From assembly GCA_022483465.1 (NCBI GenBank), contig JAKVNF010000001.1, positions 806,001-870,000 of the forward strand: a stretch of 64,000 bases of DNA, in the 5' to 3' direction. Below the pieces are notes generated by a model. The model saw only the letters and a list, made by a program, of their open reading frames with translations. It did no database searches and had not been told where the DNA came from. Positions within the stretch are counted from its first letter, which is position 1. Each line of letters opens with the position of its first letter. The translations under genes and the position numbers were made by a program. Positions 27,924 to 36,402 of the stretch are shown piece by piece. The stretch is from Lachnospiraceae bacterium. GTDB lineage: Bacteria > Bacillota > Clostridia > Lachnospirales > Lachnospiraceae.

Positions 27924-30119
27924 TTAGTCCGTAACCTCTACAAATTTCGTCTCATAGGGGGCAAGCGTCACGGTGAGGCGCTTCTCCCTGCCGTCCCTGT
28001 CCTGGATGCGCACAGAGGCGGTCTCCTCTGAGGCCAGGTTGTTGGCAAGCACTGCGGTCGAGGATGCCGGGAAGTACGCGCACTCCACCCCCGCATTGTC
28101 CGTCACAAACGGCCGGTCCAGGCCGTGCCCCGTCGCAAGAAGAAGCACGTTGAAGAGCATTCTAGCGTTCTCGAAGCTGAACTCAAAGGACGAGAGGTAC
28201 ACGCCCTTCCCCTCGCCGAAGGGGTGCATCAAAAGCGCCGGCTCCGGATCCTCATATCCTGCAATCGTCAGGTTCTCCGCCGCAAGGACCCTTGTGTGCG
28301 CGCCGTCCGTCAGATACCTGCCGCGTCTTGCCCTCAGAAAGGCCCCCTCCGGGATGAGGCCCTTCTCCTCCTCGACCGAAAAGGCGTATCTTCCCTCGCA
28401 GACCCTCGCGCCGGTATCCTCATCGACGCCAAGGACCGGCGCCATGCGGAAGTAGTGCTCATAGCCATCGACGGCGGAGGGCTCGCCGATGCCGACAAAG
28501 ACACCGCCGTGAAGCGTCCAGGCTGTGAGCGCAGAGACGACCTTCGGGTCCTTCCAGGCATCGCCGCCGGACCAGGCCGTTCCCGCGCGCCCGGCATTGA
28601 TCACGACGTCCACGTCCTCCAGCTTTCCAGCCCTGATATCGTCAAAGTCGAGGAAGGAGACCTGGACCGGGAGGCCCGAGAGCGCCTCATTCACGTGGAT
28701 CAGGTCATGCATGTAGGTCTCGTGGAAATGGCCGGAGAGGCTCCAGCTGCGAAGGCTCCCCCAGGAGGTCAGAACCGCCGCGTGAATCGGAAGGGTCTGC
28801 ACGGGACCCGCTTCATGGAGCGCCTTGATTCTCCGGAAGTCGTCGGCGATCGTCTCGATGCAGTCCACGAAGTCCGGGAAGTCCTCCACAAGGTGGAGAT
28901 ACCCGCCAAGACCGATTCTGTCGACGCTCTGCCGAAGGAGGGCCCTGCGGATGTGGGTCCAGTAGGAGAGCGCATCCCGCTTCGGATCTCCCCCCTCCAT
29001 GAAGGTCGGCGCACCGCCAAGGCCCGTCGGAAACAGGTACGGGTGCAGGCGGATCTCGTGGATCTTCGTCTTCACGTTGGCGCAGAGGCGGACCTCATAG
29101 CCGGAAAACACACACTTGATGATGCCGTCAAAGCCAAACTCCGGGAAGCGCTTTCCGTAGGGTTCCATGCCAACCCAGGAGTCATCATAGAAGACCAGCG
29201 CCTTCTTGCCGTAGCGGTGCACCACGTCGACGAGCTGTCTTCCGAAGCCGACGACAAATTTGTTCGTAAAGTCCATGTAGTCCCGCTGGCGCTTCGTCGG
29301 CGGCATGTGGGTCACATGGCGCTTCCCCTCATGAAGGAAATCCTCTGCGGTGAGGGCATAGCCGTATTCCTTCTCAAAGTCCGACAGGGCCTTCGGGCTC
29401 ACCGTGAAGTCATAGGAGGCCCAGTCCGTATAACGGTTCTGCCGCTTCGGGTCCGAGCCCCAGATCCAGACAAAGTTGTAGAAGAGGGAGGTGAACCGGA
29501 CGACGTCGGTATCGGGGTGCTCTGTGCACCAGCGCTCCATCCAGTCGAGAAGATACGCCTGCGCCTCGCTGCTTCTCGGATCGATCGGGATGAGATGCTC
29601 CGTCTTCCAGCCGTTTGTGAGGGAGTTGTACATATTGATCTCTTCCCAGATCCGATAGGCCAGGAAGTTGACCGTATACTCATGGCAGGGGAGCGCGCCG
29701 GTCACCACGACGTTTCCGGTCTCCGCCTCAAAGACCCAGCTGTTTCTGGACACCTCCCGGTTCTCGGTGCGGTCAAAGACCTGCCAGAGCCTGAGGCTCT
29801 CGCTGCTGGTGTTGACCGCAAACTGCTCCGCAAGATACCCGGAGAGAAGATGGATGCACAGTGGCTCCTCGTCTGCCACCACGGGGTCCGACATGAGGAA
29901 CGTCTCCTGAATGTCCTCCGGATGGGTCCTTGCGTAGTCATTGTGACCGCGGATCACGCAGATCGTGGAGTAGATGTCGTATCCTGCCTGCAAGAGCTCC
30001 GGGGAGAGCTTTGTGCCGTCACTGTCGCGGATCACATCTGCGCCCCACTTCTTCGCAAGCTGTAATGTCAGTTCCTCGCAGCCAGCTTCGCCGGGCAGCG
30101 TGAAATCACCCTTCATCAT
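27924..30119 (-). CDS. GH112 phosphorylase, probably D-galactosyl-beta-1,4-L-rhamnose phosphorylase
   Basis: Protein of 731 residues of the galacto-N-biose/lacto-N-biose phosphorylase family. These enzymes split a beta-galactoside with phosphate to give galactose 1-phosphate. Family landmarks include KKWGADVIRDSDGTKLSPEL near the N-terminus (the conserved RDSDGT), NRYTDWASYDFTVSPKALSD, and the C-terminal gatase-like beta domain. The members known in Clostridia (Lachnoclostridium phytofermentans) include a galactosyl-rhamnose phosphorylase. Flanking rhamnose mutarotase, GH105 and GH28 genes favour that activity here over host-glycan cleavage, but sequence alone does not decide. Start at 30119 overlaps the GH105 stop. 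Confidence 0.88.
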   Translation of the reverse strand: MMKGDFTLPGEAGCEELTLQLAKKWGADVIRDSDGTKLSPELLQAGYDIYSTICVIRGHNDYARTHPEDIQETFLMSDPVVADEEPLCIHLLSGYLAEQFAVNTSSESLRLWQVFDRTENREVSRNSWVFEAETGNVVVTGALPCHEYTVNFLAYRIWEEINMYNSLTNGWKTEHLIPIDPRSSEAQAYLLDWMERWCTEHPDTDVVRFTSLFYNFVWIWGSDPKRQNRYTDWASYDFTVSPKALSDFEKEYGYALTAEDFLHEGKRHVTHMPPTKRQRDYMDFTNKFVVGFGRQLVDVVHRYGKKALVFYDDSWVGMEPYGKRFPEFGFDGIIKCVFSGYEVRLCANVKTKIHEIRLHPYLFPTGLGGAPTFMEGGDPKRDALSYWTHIRRALLRQSVDRIGLGGYLHLVEDFPDFVDCIETIADDFRRIKALHEAGPVQTLPIHAAVLTSWGSLRSWSLSGHFHETYMHDLIHVNEALSGLPVQVSFLDFDDIRAGKLEDVDVVINAGRAGTAWSGGDAWKDPKVVSALTAWTLHGGVFVGIGEPSAVDGYEHYFRMAPVLGVDEDTGARVCEGRYAFSVEEEKGLIPEGAFLRARRGRYLTDGAHTRVLAAENLTIAGYEDPEPALLMHPFGEGKGVYLSSFEFSFENARMLFNVLLLATGHGLDRPFVTDNAGVECAYFPASSTAVLANNLASEETASVRIQDRDGREKRLTVTLAPYETKFVEVTD

Positions 30120-31180
30120 GCCTGTCTCTCCTCTTTTTTCCTTTCCCCGTCAAAAGTCCGGAGAAGAACCTCGGACAGAAACGCCAGCGCCAGTCCCTGT
30201 CCCCAGCCCTGAATCCAGTCCCGGGAGATGTTCCGGTATCCCTCCCGGTCCTTCATGACGGCGGTTCCCGCAGAGACGTTTGTCACCCTCCCGTCGGGAC
30301 TGATCTCATTCATGACACCGACAAGCGCCCGGTCCACATATTTTCTCCGGAGCGGATTCCTGCCGGTCTCCATCGCTGCGGCGATGCCGCAGGAGGCGGA
30401 GACCTCCTCATAGGAGTCGGGGTCATCCAGGATCGTCCGCCAGAGGCCGTTTTCCGTCTGCAGGAGCTTCACGGAGGAGAGGAGCTCCTCCAGGGAGCCG
30501 CAGATATCCATAAACTTCGGATACAGATACGCCTCCGGCAGGATTCTCCCCACCTGGCTCATGGTGTAGGCGGCCCAGGCATTTGCCCTGCCCCAGTAAA
30601 AGCCGGACATGTGGTCCCCCGTCTTATTGCTGTACCCGTGATACCAAAGACCCGTCTCCCGGTTCTGCAGGTAATGGATGTGCCAGTAGTACTGATTCAG
30701 GGCATCCCCGATGACGCTCTCGTCCTTTGTCATAACGCCAAAACGCAGGAGGAAGAATGCCGCCATGAACAGCGTATCTGCCCAGCACTGCTCCGGGAAG
30801 TCGTTCTTTGCGGACACCGTGTGCTGCAGGACGCCATCGCCAAAGCGCAGCGCATCGTGCTCAAGGTAGTCCACCTTGTCAGCCGCAACCTCCAGGTACT
30901 TCTTCTCCCCAGTCGCCTCGTACAAAGACAGCAGGCAGTGCCCCATCGCGCAGCGGTTCACGTTCCAGGGCTTTGGAAGGCCGAGCTCCATGTATTCGTC
31001 CACCCTCGCCTTCAGAAGATCCATGTACCGGGTCTCTCCGGTCACCTCAAACGCCCTGCCGACGCCGTAGTAGGCAACCCCGCAGGGCCAGTCCCAGAGC
31101 ATGTCCATGCGCATCGTGCGCTCCACGATCCGGCCGATCGCGTCTTTGATGCTGCCGGGATTGATTTCTTCCTGTGTCAT
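30116..31180 (-). CDS. GH105 unsaturated rhamnogalacturonyl hydrolase (YteR/YesR-like)
   Basis: Cytoplasmic (alpha/alpha)6-barrel enzyme of about 354 residues. It hydrolyses the unsaturated galacturonate left at the non-reducing end by rhamnogalacturonan lyases, releasing rhamnose-ended products. Typical GH105 patterns: WDWPCGVAYYGVGRA, MGHCLLSLYEATGEKKYLE, FPEQCWADTLFMAAFFLLRF (catalytic Asp in the ADT), GFYWGRANAWAAY, DWIQGWGQGLAL. Start is uncertain: ATG at 31180, ATG at 31201 or TTG at 31222; I chose 31180, which leaves a normal leader. It is the first gene of the operon, divergent from the AraC regulator. The region between has AT-rich -10-like sequence (around 31225-31240). Confidence 0.9.
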   Translation of the reverse strand: MTQEEINPGSIKDAIGRIVERTMRMDMLWDWPCGVAYYGVGRAFEVTGETRYMDLLKARVDEYMELGLPKPWNVNRCAMGHCLLSLYEATGEKKYLEVAADKVDYLEHDALRFGDGVLQHTVSAKNDFPEQCWADTLFMAAFFLLRFGVMTKDESVIGDALNQYYWHIHYLQNRETGLWYHGYSNKTGDHMSGFYWGRANAWAAYTMSQVGRILPEAYLYPKFMDICGSLEELLSSVKLLQTENGLWRTILDDPDSYEEVSASCGIAAAMETGRNPLRRKYVDRALVGVMNEISPDGRVTNVSAGTAVMKDREGYRNISRDWIQGWGQGLALAFLSEVLLRTFDGERKKEERQA

Positions 31181-31284
31181 CCTGTTCACTTTTTCTCCCA
31201 TCGCGCTTGTCTCGCTGATCAAATTTTAATATGATATTTCTGTTATATTTTTGCTACGATACTTTTTTCTTAAGGTAATGTCTT

Positions 31285-32235
31285 ATGGCTTCCAAAACCC
31301 GTGCGGAATCCATCGAATTTCGCAAATATGAACTGAACAGTGCCTTCCCCGTCCTCGTGCTCACCGGCGAGATCTGGAGACTCTCCGATGTCCGCTCCCC
31401 GCGCCTGCACTTCCACAACTGCCTTGAGATCGGCGTCTGTGAGGAGGGGGATGCCTTCATGGTGCTCGGCGACAGGGAGGTCGCCATCCACGAGGGGGAC
31501 ATGACCTTTGTCGGGAGCGAGGTCGTGCACACAACCTGGTCTGCCCCCGGCACCCGGAGCCGCTGGAGCTACATCATGGTGGATCTCGAGCAGCTGCTCT
31601 CCGACATCAAGGATCTTCCCACCCTCAAGGGGCTTGGCATCTTCAACAGCATGCAGCACGAGTACAGCGCGATCCTCCCCAGGGATGTGCACCCCGGGAT
31701 CTATGACCTTGTGCGGACGATCCTCAACGAGTTCGGCTGGAAGTGCCGGAACTTCGACTACGCTGTGCGCGGGTATTTCCTTGCGCTCACAGTTCACGTC
31801 ATGAATTACTATGACCACCAGTTCCAGACGGGGGATTCCCTCGTGCAGACCCATCAGAGCACGACTTCCATCCTGCCCGCCCTCTCCTACCTGCGGCAGC
31901 ACTACGCGGAGGACTTTGCCATCGATCACCTCGCGGAGGTCTGCGCGATGAGCCCCTCGAGCTTTCGCAGGGACTTCACGAAGATCATGGGGACCAGCCC
32001 CTTAAACTACCTGATTCAGCTAAGGATCCATCGGGCCGTCGAGCTTCTGCGCGCCACGAACCTGTCGATTCTCGACATCTCGGAGGAGGTGGGCTTCCAC
32101 TCGATCTCCAGCTTCAACCGGAACTTCTACGCCATCATGCAAAAGAAGCCGAGCGAGTGGCGAAAGGCCCCGGGGGCGGCAGCAACCCGGCCCGTCACGG
32201 TTCACTCCGGATGGCTCAAGCCGGAAGAGCTCTGA
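31285..32235 (+). CDS. AraC family transcriptional regulator with a cupin sensor
   Basis: Regulator of 316 residues. The N-terminal half is a sugar-sensing cupin (HFHNCLEIGVCEEGDAFMVL, then IHEGDMTFVGSEVVHT). The C-terminal half is an AraC domain with two HTH motifs (AIDHLAEVCAMSPSSFRRDF and ILDISEEVGFHSISSFNRNF). It is divergent from GH105 and the RG-I operon, with only about 100 bp between the starts, and is followed by a strong terminator. It probably activates the operon, and perhaps the importer behind it, in response to a rhamnose-containing sugar; the ligand is inferred from context. Confidence 0.9.
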   Translation: MASKTRAESIEFRKYELNSAFPVLVLTGEIWRLSDVRSPRLHFHNCLEIGVCEEGDAFMVLGDREVAIHEGDMTFVGSEVVHTTWSAPGTRSRWSYIMVDLEQLLSDIKDLPTLKGLGIFNSMQHEYSAILPRDVHPGIYDLVRTILNEFGWKCRNFDYAVRGYFLALTVHVMNYYDHQFQTGDSLVQTHQSTTSILPALSYLRQHYAEDFAIDHLAEVCAMSPSSFRRDFTKIMGTSPLNYLIQLRIHRAVELLRATNLSILDISEEVGFHSISSFNRNFYAIMQKKPSEWRKAPGAAATRPVTVHSGWLKPEEL

Positions 32236-32245
32236 ATTTCCTTCT

Positions 32246-32276
32246 CCACCGCTTCACAGGGAAGCGGTGGTTTTTT
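32246..32276 (+). terminator. Intrinsic terminator behind the AraC gene
   Basis: CCACCGCTTC and GAAGCGGTGG form a perfect 10-bp stem with a 5-nt loop, followed by TTTTTT. It also separates the converging importer operon. Confidence 0.92.
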
Positions 32277-32280
32277 GTGC

Positions 32281-33201
32281 TCAGCCCTTCACCGCACCGA
32301 CCATGGCACCCTTGACGAAGTACTTCTGCAGGAACGGGTAGATGCAGATGATCGGGATCGTGACAAACATGATGGCGGCTGCCTGGAGCACCTCGGGGGT
32401 ACTCGTCACCGCGGCTGCCTCGGAGAGGGTCGTCGTCTGCGCCTCCGTTGCAGAGGAGACCATCTGGCTCAAGCGGTACTGGATCATCTTGAGAGTATCC
32501 GCCTGGATGTAGTACTTGTTGTCTGCGTAGGAGTTCCACCGTCCGACGGCATAGAACAGGGACAGCGTCGCGATGATGGGCTTCGAGAGCGGCAGCGCGA
32601 TCCGGAACAGGATCTGGAAGTCCGATGCGCCGTCGAGCTTTGCGGACTCCTCCAGGGAATCCGGGAGGTTTGCCTGGAAGTAGGTCTTCATGATCAGCAT
32701 GTTGTAGGGGGAGTAGATGAGGGGCAGAATCAGCACCCACACCGTATCCAGCATGTGGAGGTCCTTGTAAAGGAGGTAGGTCGGGATGAGGCCTGCGCTG
32801 AAGTACATCGGGAACATCAGGATAAACGAGAATGCGTAGCGGCCGTGAAGTCTCTTCTTCGAGAGCGGATAGGCAGCGCAGGTGCAGGCGATCATGCCAA
32901 GGAGCGTGAATACCACGGTCACAATCGCGCTGTAGACCATCGAGTACACCATGGCACCGTCCCGGAAGATCGATGTGTAGGCGTCAAACGTCACCTGCTT
33001 TGGCCAGAAAAAGACCTTCTTGGCCATGACCATCGAGTTCGAGGAGATGGACTTCGCAAACAGATGCAGAAACGGCAGGACGCAGGTGAGGCACAGGATC
33101 GTGATAATGACCATGATCACCACATCACTGGTGTGAACCTTGGTGATGGCTCTGCTGCCATCGGATACGGATTCGATTTCCTTTTCTTTCTTCTTGCTCA
33201 T
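32281..33201 (-). CDS. Sugar ABC transporter permease (LplC/YtcP type)
   Basis: Inner-membrane permease of 306 residues with six predicted helices. The EAA loop is LPDSLEESAKLDGASDFQILF and the C-terminus AMVGAVKG is typical of LplC/YtcP proteins, which in Bacillus take part in import of complex pectic or other oligosaccharides. It lies 16 bp after the LplB-type gene. Together with the binding protein at 36403 it forms an LplABC-type importer without its own ATPase. Confidence 0.92.
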   Translation of the reverse strand: MSKKKEKEIESVSDGSRAITKVHTSDVVIMVIITILCLTCVLPFLHLFAKSISSNSMVMAKKVFFWPKQVTFDAYTSIFRDGAMVYSMVYSAIVTVVFTLLGMIACTCAAYPLSKKRLHGRYAFSFILMFPMYFSAGLIPTYLLYKDLHMLDTVWVLILPLIYSPYNMLIMKTYFQANLPDSLEESAKLDGASDFQILFRIALPLSKPIIATLSLFYAVGRWNSYADNKYYIQADTLKMIQYRLSQMVSSATEAQTTTLSEAAAVTSTPEVLQAAAIMFVTIPIICIYPFLQKYFVKGAMVGAVKG

Positions 33202-33217
33202 TTCGAATTAACCTCCT

Positions 33218-34183
33218 TTACAGCAATCCTTCTTCGCCAAGTTTCTTCGCAACGCGGTCCGCAATGATGACCATGATCAGTCCGATGACGGACTGGAACA
33301 GGCCGACCACCGTTGCCTCTGAGAACTTCGCGCCCTGGAGGCCCTTTTCGTAGATGTAGATTGCGAGCTGATAGGAGAAGTCGCGCACCTGCGTGTTCTG
33401 CAGGGAGTCGAGCCGCTCGAAGTTGGATCCCATGATCTTGCCGAGGTTCATGATCAGCATGGTGACCACCGTGCCGCGGATGCCGGGGAGCGTGATGTTC
33501 GTCATTCTCTGCCAGCGGTTTGCGCCGTCGATCATCGCGGCCTCATAGAGCTCGCCGTTGATGCTCGTGATGGCGGCGAGGTAGATGATGGTTCCCCAGC
33601 CCATCGTCTGCCAGACATAGATCAGAAGATAGGCGACCGCCCAGTGCCACTTTTCGGTGAGAAACGGGATGCCCGAGTCAATCAGCCCTGCGTTCATGAG
33701 CATCATGTTGACAAGGCCGGTATTCGGACGGAACATCGCGTAGGCGACGGACCCGACGATGACCCATGACAGGAAGTGCGGCAGATAGAGAATGGTCTGG
33801 GACACCTTCTTGAACCAACGCACGCGGAGCTCGTTGAGCATCAGGGCAAGGATGATCGGCATCGGGAAGCCGAGGGCGAGGTCGAGGAGGTTGAAGATCA
33901 GGGTTGTGGAGAGGGAGCCCAGGAACTTCCTGTCGTGAAACACCTTCTGGATGATCTTCAGTCCGACGAATTTCGATCCGTTCCACCCCCTTGCCGGCTT
34001 GTAATCGTAAAAGACCATCCGAAGACCCGGATAGGAGGCGTAATTAAAGACGATGACGAGGACGATCGGAATCACCAGCAGCAGATACAGCTGCCAGTCC
34101 CTCTTCAGGTCCTTTGCAAAGGTCCGCCTGTTTTCATTTGGCAGGGTGCTCTGTGCTTCCGCTTCTTTTTTGTTTTTTCCCAT
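33218..34183 (-). CDS. Sugar ABC transporter permease (LplB/YteP type)
   Basis: Inner-membrane permease of 321 residues. The N-terminal segment RDWQLYLLLVIPIVLVIVFN, followed by YASYPGLRMVFYDYKPARG, is characteristic of LplB/YteP proteins. The EAA loop is NGELYEAAMIDGANRWQRM. Start at 34183 follows GAGGGAG; the frame is open to 34237. In Bacillus, YteP works with YtcP and YtcQ in rhamnogalacturonan disaccharide uptake, which fits the neighbouring operon. A second IS200/IS605 copy lies upstream, between this gene and the binding protein, and may reduce its expression. Confidence 0.92.
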   Translation of the reverse strand: MGKNKKEAEAQSTLPNENRRTFAKDLKRDWQLYLLLVIPIVLVIVFNYASYPGLRMVFYDYKPARGWNGSKFVGLKIIQKVFHDRKFLGSLSTTLIFNLLDLALGFPMPIILALMLNELRVRWFKKVSQTILYLPHFLSWVIVGSVAYAMFRPNTGLVNMMLMNAGLIDSGIPFLTEKWHWAVAYLLIYVWQTMGWGTIIYLAAITSINGELYEAAMIDGANRWQRMTNITLPGIRGTVVTMLIMNLGKIMGSNFERLDSLQNTQVRDFSYQLAIYIYEKGLQGAKFSEATVVGLFQSVIGLIMVIIADRVAKKLGEEGLL

Positions 34184-34578
34184 GGCAATTTCTCCCTCGG
34201 TTTTCGTCATTTTGAAAAGTCTTGCTGTCCTTTGCACGCCACTTTTTCTGCAGAGTGCTCATTTTCAGTTCTTTTTCAAGTGTTTTTATTGTACATTCCT
34301 GCCATATCGGGTTCTTCTTAAAAACGGATGAATCCTTTGCATTTTCACCCAATCTCCAGAGTCTCCGAATGGCTCGTGAACTACCCGCAGTTAAAACTGC
34401 GGGCTTCGGTGGTTTTTCCACCTCATTTAAGTTGCCTTCAACGGTGTCTTATACACAGATGGCTGTGATGCGCCGGAAATCTGGGGCCTAGCCCCATCCG
34501 AACCGGATGGTTGGTGCGCCGTTGCTTCTCTATTCACCGCTTTCGCGGGCAGTCACGGCGATTGATGTTTCTATATGG

Positions 34579-35775
34579 TTATGCGGCTTGCTCTTGATGA
34601 TAAAGCCGCAGACCTTCCTCTTTGATGTTGATTGCTGCCTGCCAGTCGCGATCGATGATATTGCCACAGACAGGACAGATATACAAACGATCACTTAGCG
34701 TCAGATCATCTTTCCTGGAACCGCAATGACAGCATGTTTTGGATGATGGATACCATTGATCGATTTTGACAAGTGTATGCCCGAAACGCTTGCATTTGTA
34801 TTCCAGCATGCGTGTAAACATGCCCCAGCCCACATCCATAACCGATTTGCCAAGATGAAGGCTTTGCGCCATGGCATGCATGTTCAGGTCTTCAATGCAG
34901 ATCACGTCATAATGATATGCGAGGTTATAGGACAGTTTGTCCAGAAAATCCCGCCTTTGTGCCGCTATTTTTTCGTGCAGCTTTGCGATTTTGTGCTTCT
35001 GACGCTCGTAGCGCTTTGATCCGCGTTTCATACCCGACAGCACATGCTGAAGTTTTGCAAGTTTCTCTTCCTGCTGACGATAAAACCGTGGAAACTCTGC
35101 AGTGTCACCATCGCTGTCTACATACAAGTGCTCCAATGACATGTCCAATCCGATGGCACTGATACCTTGGTTATCAGTATGCGTGTTTGCAGATGGAACA
35201 GCTTTGGGTTCCTTGTATTCGTACTTGAGTGATACGAAAAATCTCCCGTTGCGGTCCATGGAGATGGTAGCTGATTTGAGAACGCCGCCTTTTTTGATTT
35301 TGCGGTGCAGCTTCAGTTTGATCAGCGTTTTCAGCTTTGGAAGTTTCAACAACCCGGAGCCTTCATCATAGGTAAGATTGGAGTACTCCCCATTGCTGAC
35401 AACGTTGGTCGTGTAGGATTGTGCTTCGTGCTTGCTATGAAAGCGAGGCATTTTGGCTCTTCCTTCGTAGAAATTGGCCCACGACTGTTCGTATTCGAGC
35501 TGAGCATTTGCAAGTGCAAGCGAGTCAGCCTGCTTAAGCCACGGGCACTCTTCCTGGTCTTTATAATCCGCAGGAGTGTTATGGAGATGTATCCCCATTT
35601 CGTTGTACATGAACAGGTCGTCTTCCAGCATACGATTCTTGAGCCACCGTTTGGCACCAAAATTGAAACGAATAAAGCTGCGCTGATCGGCGGTAGGAAC
35701 AATCTCGTCCTTATAACAGATGTAGTAAACGTCTGTATTTGATGATTTTGGTTTGTTCTTCTTTTTGACAGCCAT
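34579..35775 (-). CDS. tnpB: TnpB, RNA-guided nuclease of the IS200/IS605 element, copy 2
   Basis: Protein of 398 residues, nearly identical to copy 1 with a few substitutions (for example GISAIGLDMS for GIRAIGLDMS). RuvC residues in GLDMS, IEDLN and DRDWQ and both zinc pairs are intact. The predicted guide RNA would end with the flank GAGCCATTCGG at 34375 and below. An ATG two nt behind the tnpA stop was chosen. Confidence 0.93.
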   Translation of the reverse strand: MAVKKKNKPKSSNTDVYYICYKDEIVPTADQRSFIRFNFGAKRWLKNRMLEDDLFMYNEMGIHLHNTPADYKDQEECPWLKQADSLALANAQLEYEQSWANFYEGRAKMPRFHSKHEAQSYTTNVVSNGEYSNLTYDEGSGLLKLPKLKTLIKLKLHRKIKKGGVLKSATISMDRNGRFFVSLKYEYKEPKAVPSANTHTDNQGISAIGLDMSLEHLYVDSDGDTAEFPRFYRQQEEKLAKLQHVLSGMKRGSKRYERQKHKIAKLHEKIAAQRRDFLDKLSYNLAYHYDVICIEDLNMHAMAQSLHLGKSVMDVGWGMFTRMLEYKCKRFGHTLVKIDQWYPSSKTCCHCGSRKDDLTLSDRLYICPVCGNIIDRDWQAAINIKEEGLRLYHQEQAA

Positions 35776-35777
35776 AA

Positions 35778-36188
35778 TCAATACGCCTTGCTCTGACACT
35801 CAATGTATTTGCGGATAGTTTCTTCAGAAACATCGCCTACGGTTTCAACGTAGTACGAATGATTCCAAAGCTGTCCTCTCCGCAAATGGTTTCGTAGCTC
35901 TGGATATCTTTCAAAGAGCATGCGGCCAGAAATGCCCTTCATGTATTTGACCAGATTTGTGATCGACAGCTTCGGAGGTGCAGACACAAAGCAATGTACA
36001 TGGTCAGCAGTGCCGACTTCGCATTCGTGGATGGTGAACCCCTTATCCTTGGCGACGGAAAGCAGAATAGCTTTCAGGTCCTTCTCAATTTCTTGGGTTA
36101 ATACCTTCTGTCGGTGCTTGACGCACCATACCACATGGTAATTGATATTGCACACGCATGTGCGGTAATGCACGAGGTTTGTTTTCAT
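35778..36188 (-). CDS. tnpA: IS200-type Y1 transposase, copy 2
   Basis: HUH transposase of 136 residues with DHVHCFV and a C-terminal KYIECQ carrying the expected tyrosine. It differs from copy 1 at a handful of positions (H-Y in FERYPEL, W-R in NHLRRGQ). Intact. The frame is open two codons further upstream. Confidence 0.93.
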   Translation of the reverse strand: MKTNLVHYRTCVCNINYHVVWCVKHRQKVLTQEIEKDLKAILLSVAKDKGFTIHECEVGTADHVHCFVSAPPKLSITNLVKYMKGISGRMLFERYPELRNHLRRGQLWNHSYYVETVGDVSEETIRKYIECQSKAY

Positions 36189-36333
36189 ACACATAGTATA
36201 CCAGATTGGGTGTTGTAAGTGTATAAACTATATATAAAATCTTGTACTAATCGAAGCAATGTGCTGCAGTCGATGAAGTGGGCTCGCTTTCATCTCGGCA
36301 ATTGAATTGCCGAGAATTCCCGCTCGCAATCTT

Positions 36334-36368
36334 AAAAAATGAGCTCCGGCAAGTTTCCCTGCCGGAGC
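36334..36368 (-). terminator. Terminator behind the binding-protein gene, abutting IS605 copy 2
   Basis: On the minus strand GCTCCGGCA and TGCCGGAGC form a 9-bp stem followed by a T6 run. Such partial terminators often lower permease expression relative to the binding protein. The IS inserted exactly behind the TTTAA at the end of the T run. Confidence 0.85.
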
Positions 36369-36402
36369 CTGTGCCTTTTTGTTACTGACGGGCTGTCACA
36401 AA

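Larger units (their letters stand above)
34376..36331 (-). mobile_element. IS200/IS605 family element, copy 2
   Basis: Element of 1956 bp, same length as copy 1 and almost identical. Left end GATTGCGAGCGGG abuts target TTTAA (36332-36336 on plus as TTAAA), right end GTAGTTCAC at 34376. The target lies in the T run of the terminator behind the binding-protein gene, so no coding frame is broken. Confidence 0.92.

Noticed and set aside
28125-30065. 646-codon plus-strand frame opposite GH112
   Set aside because: Antisense shadow of a clear GH112 protein.
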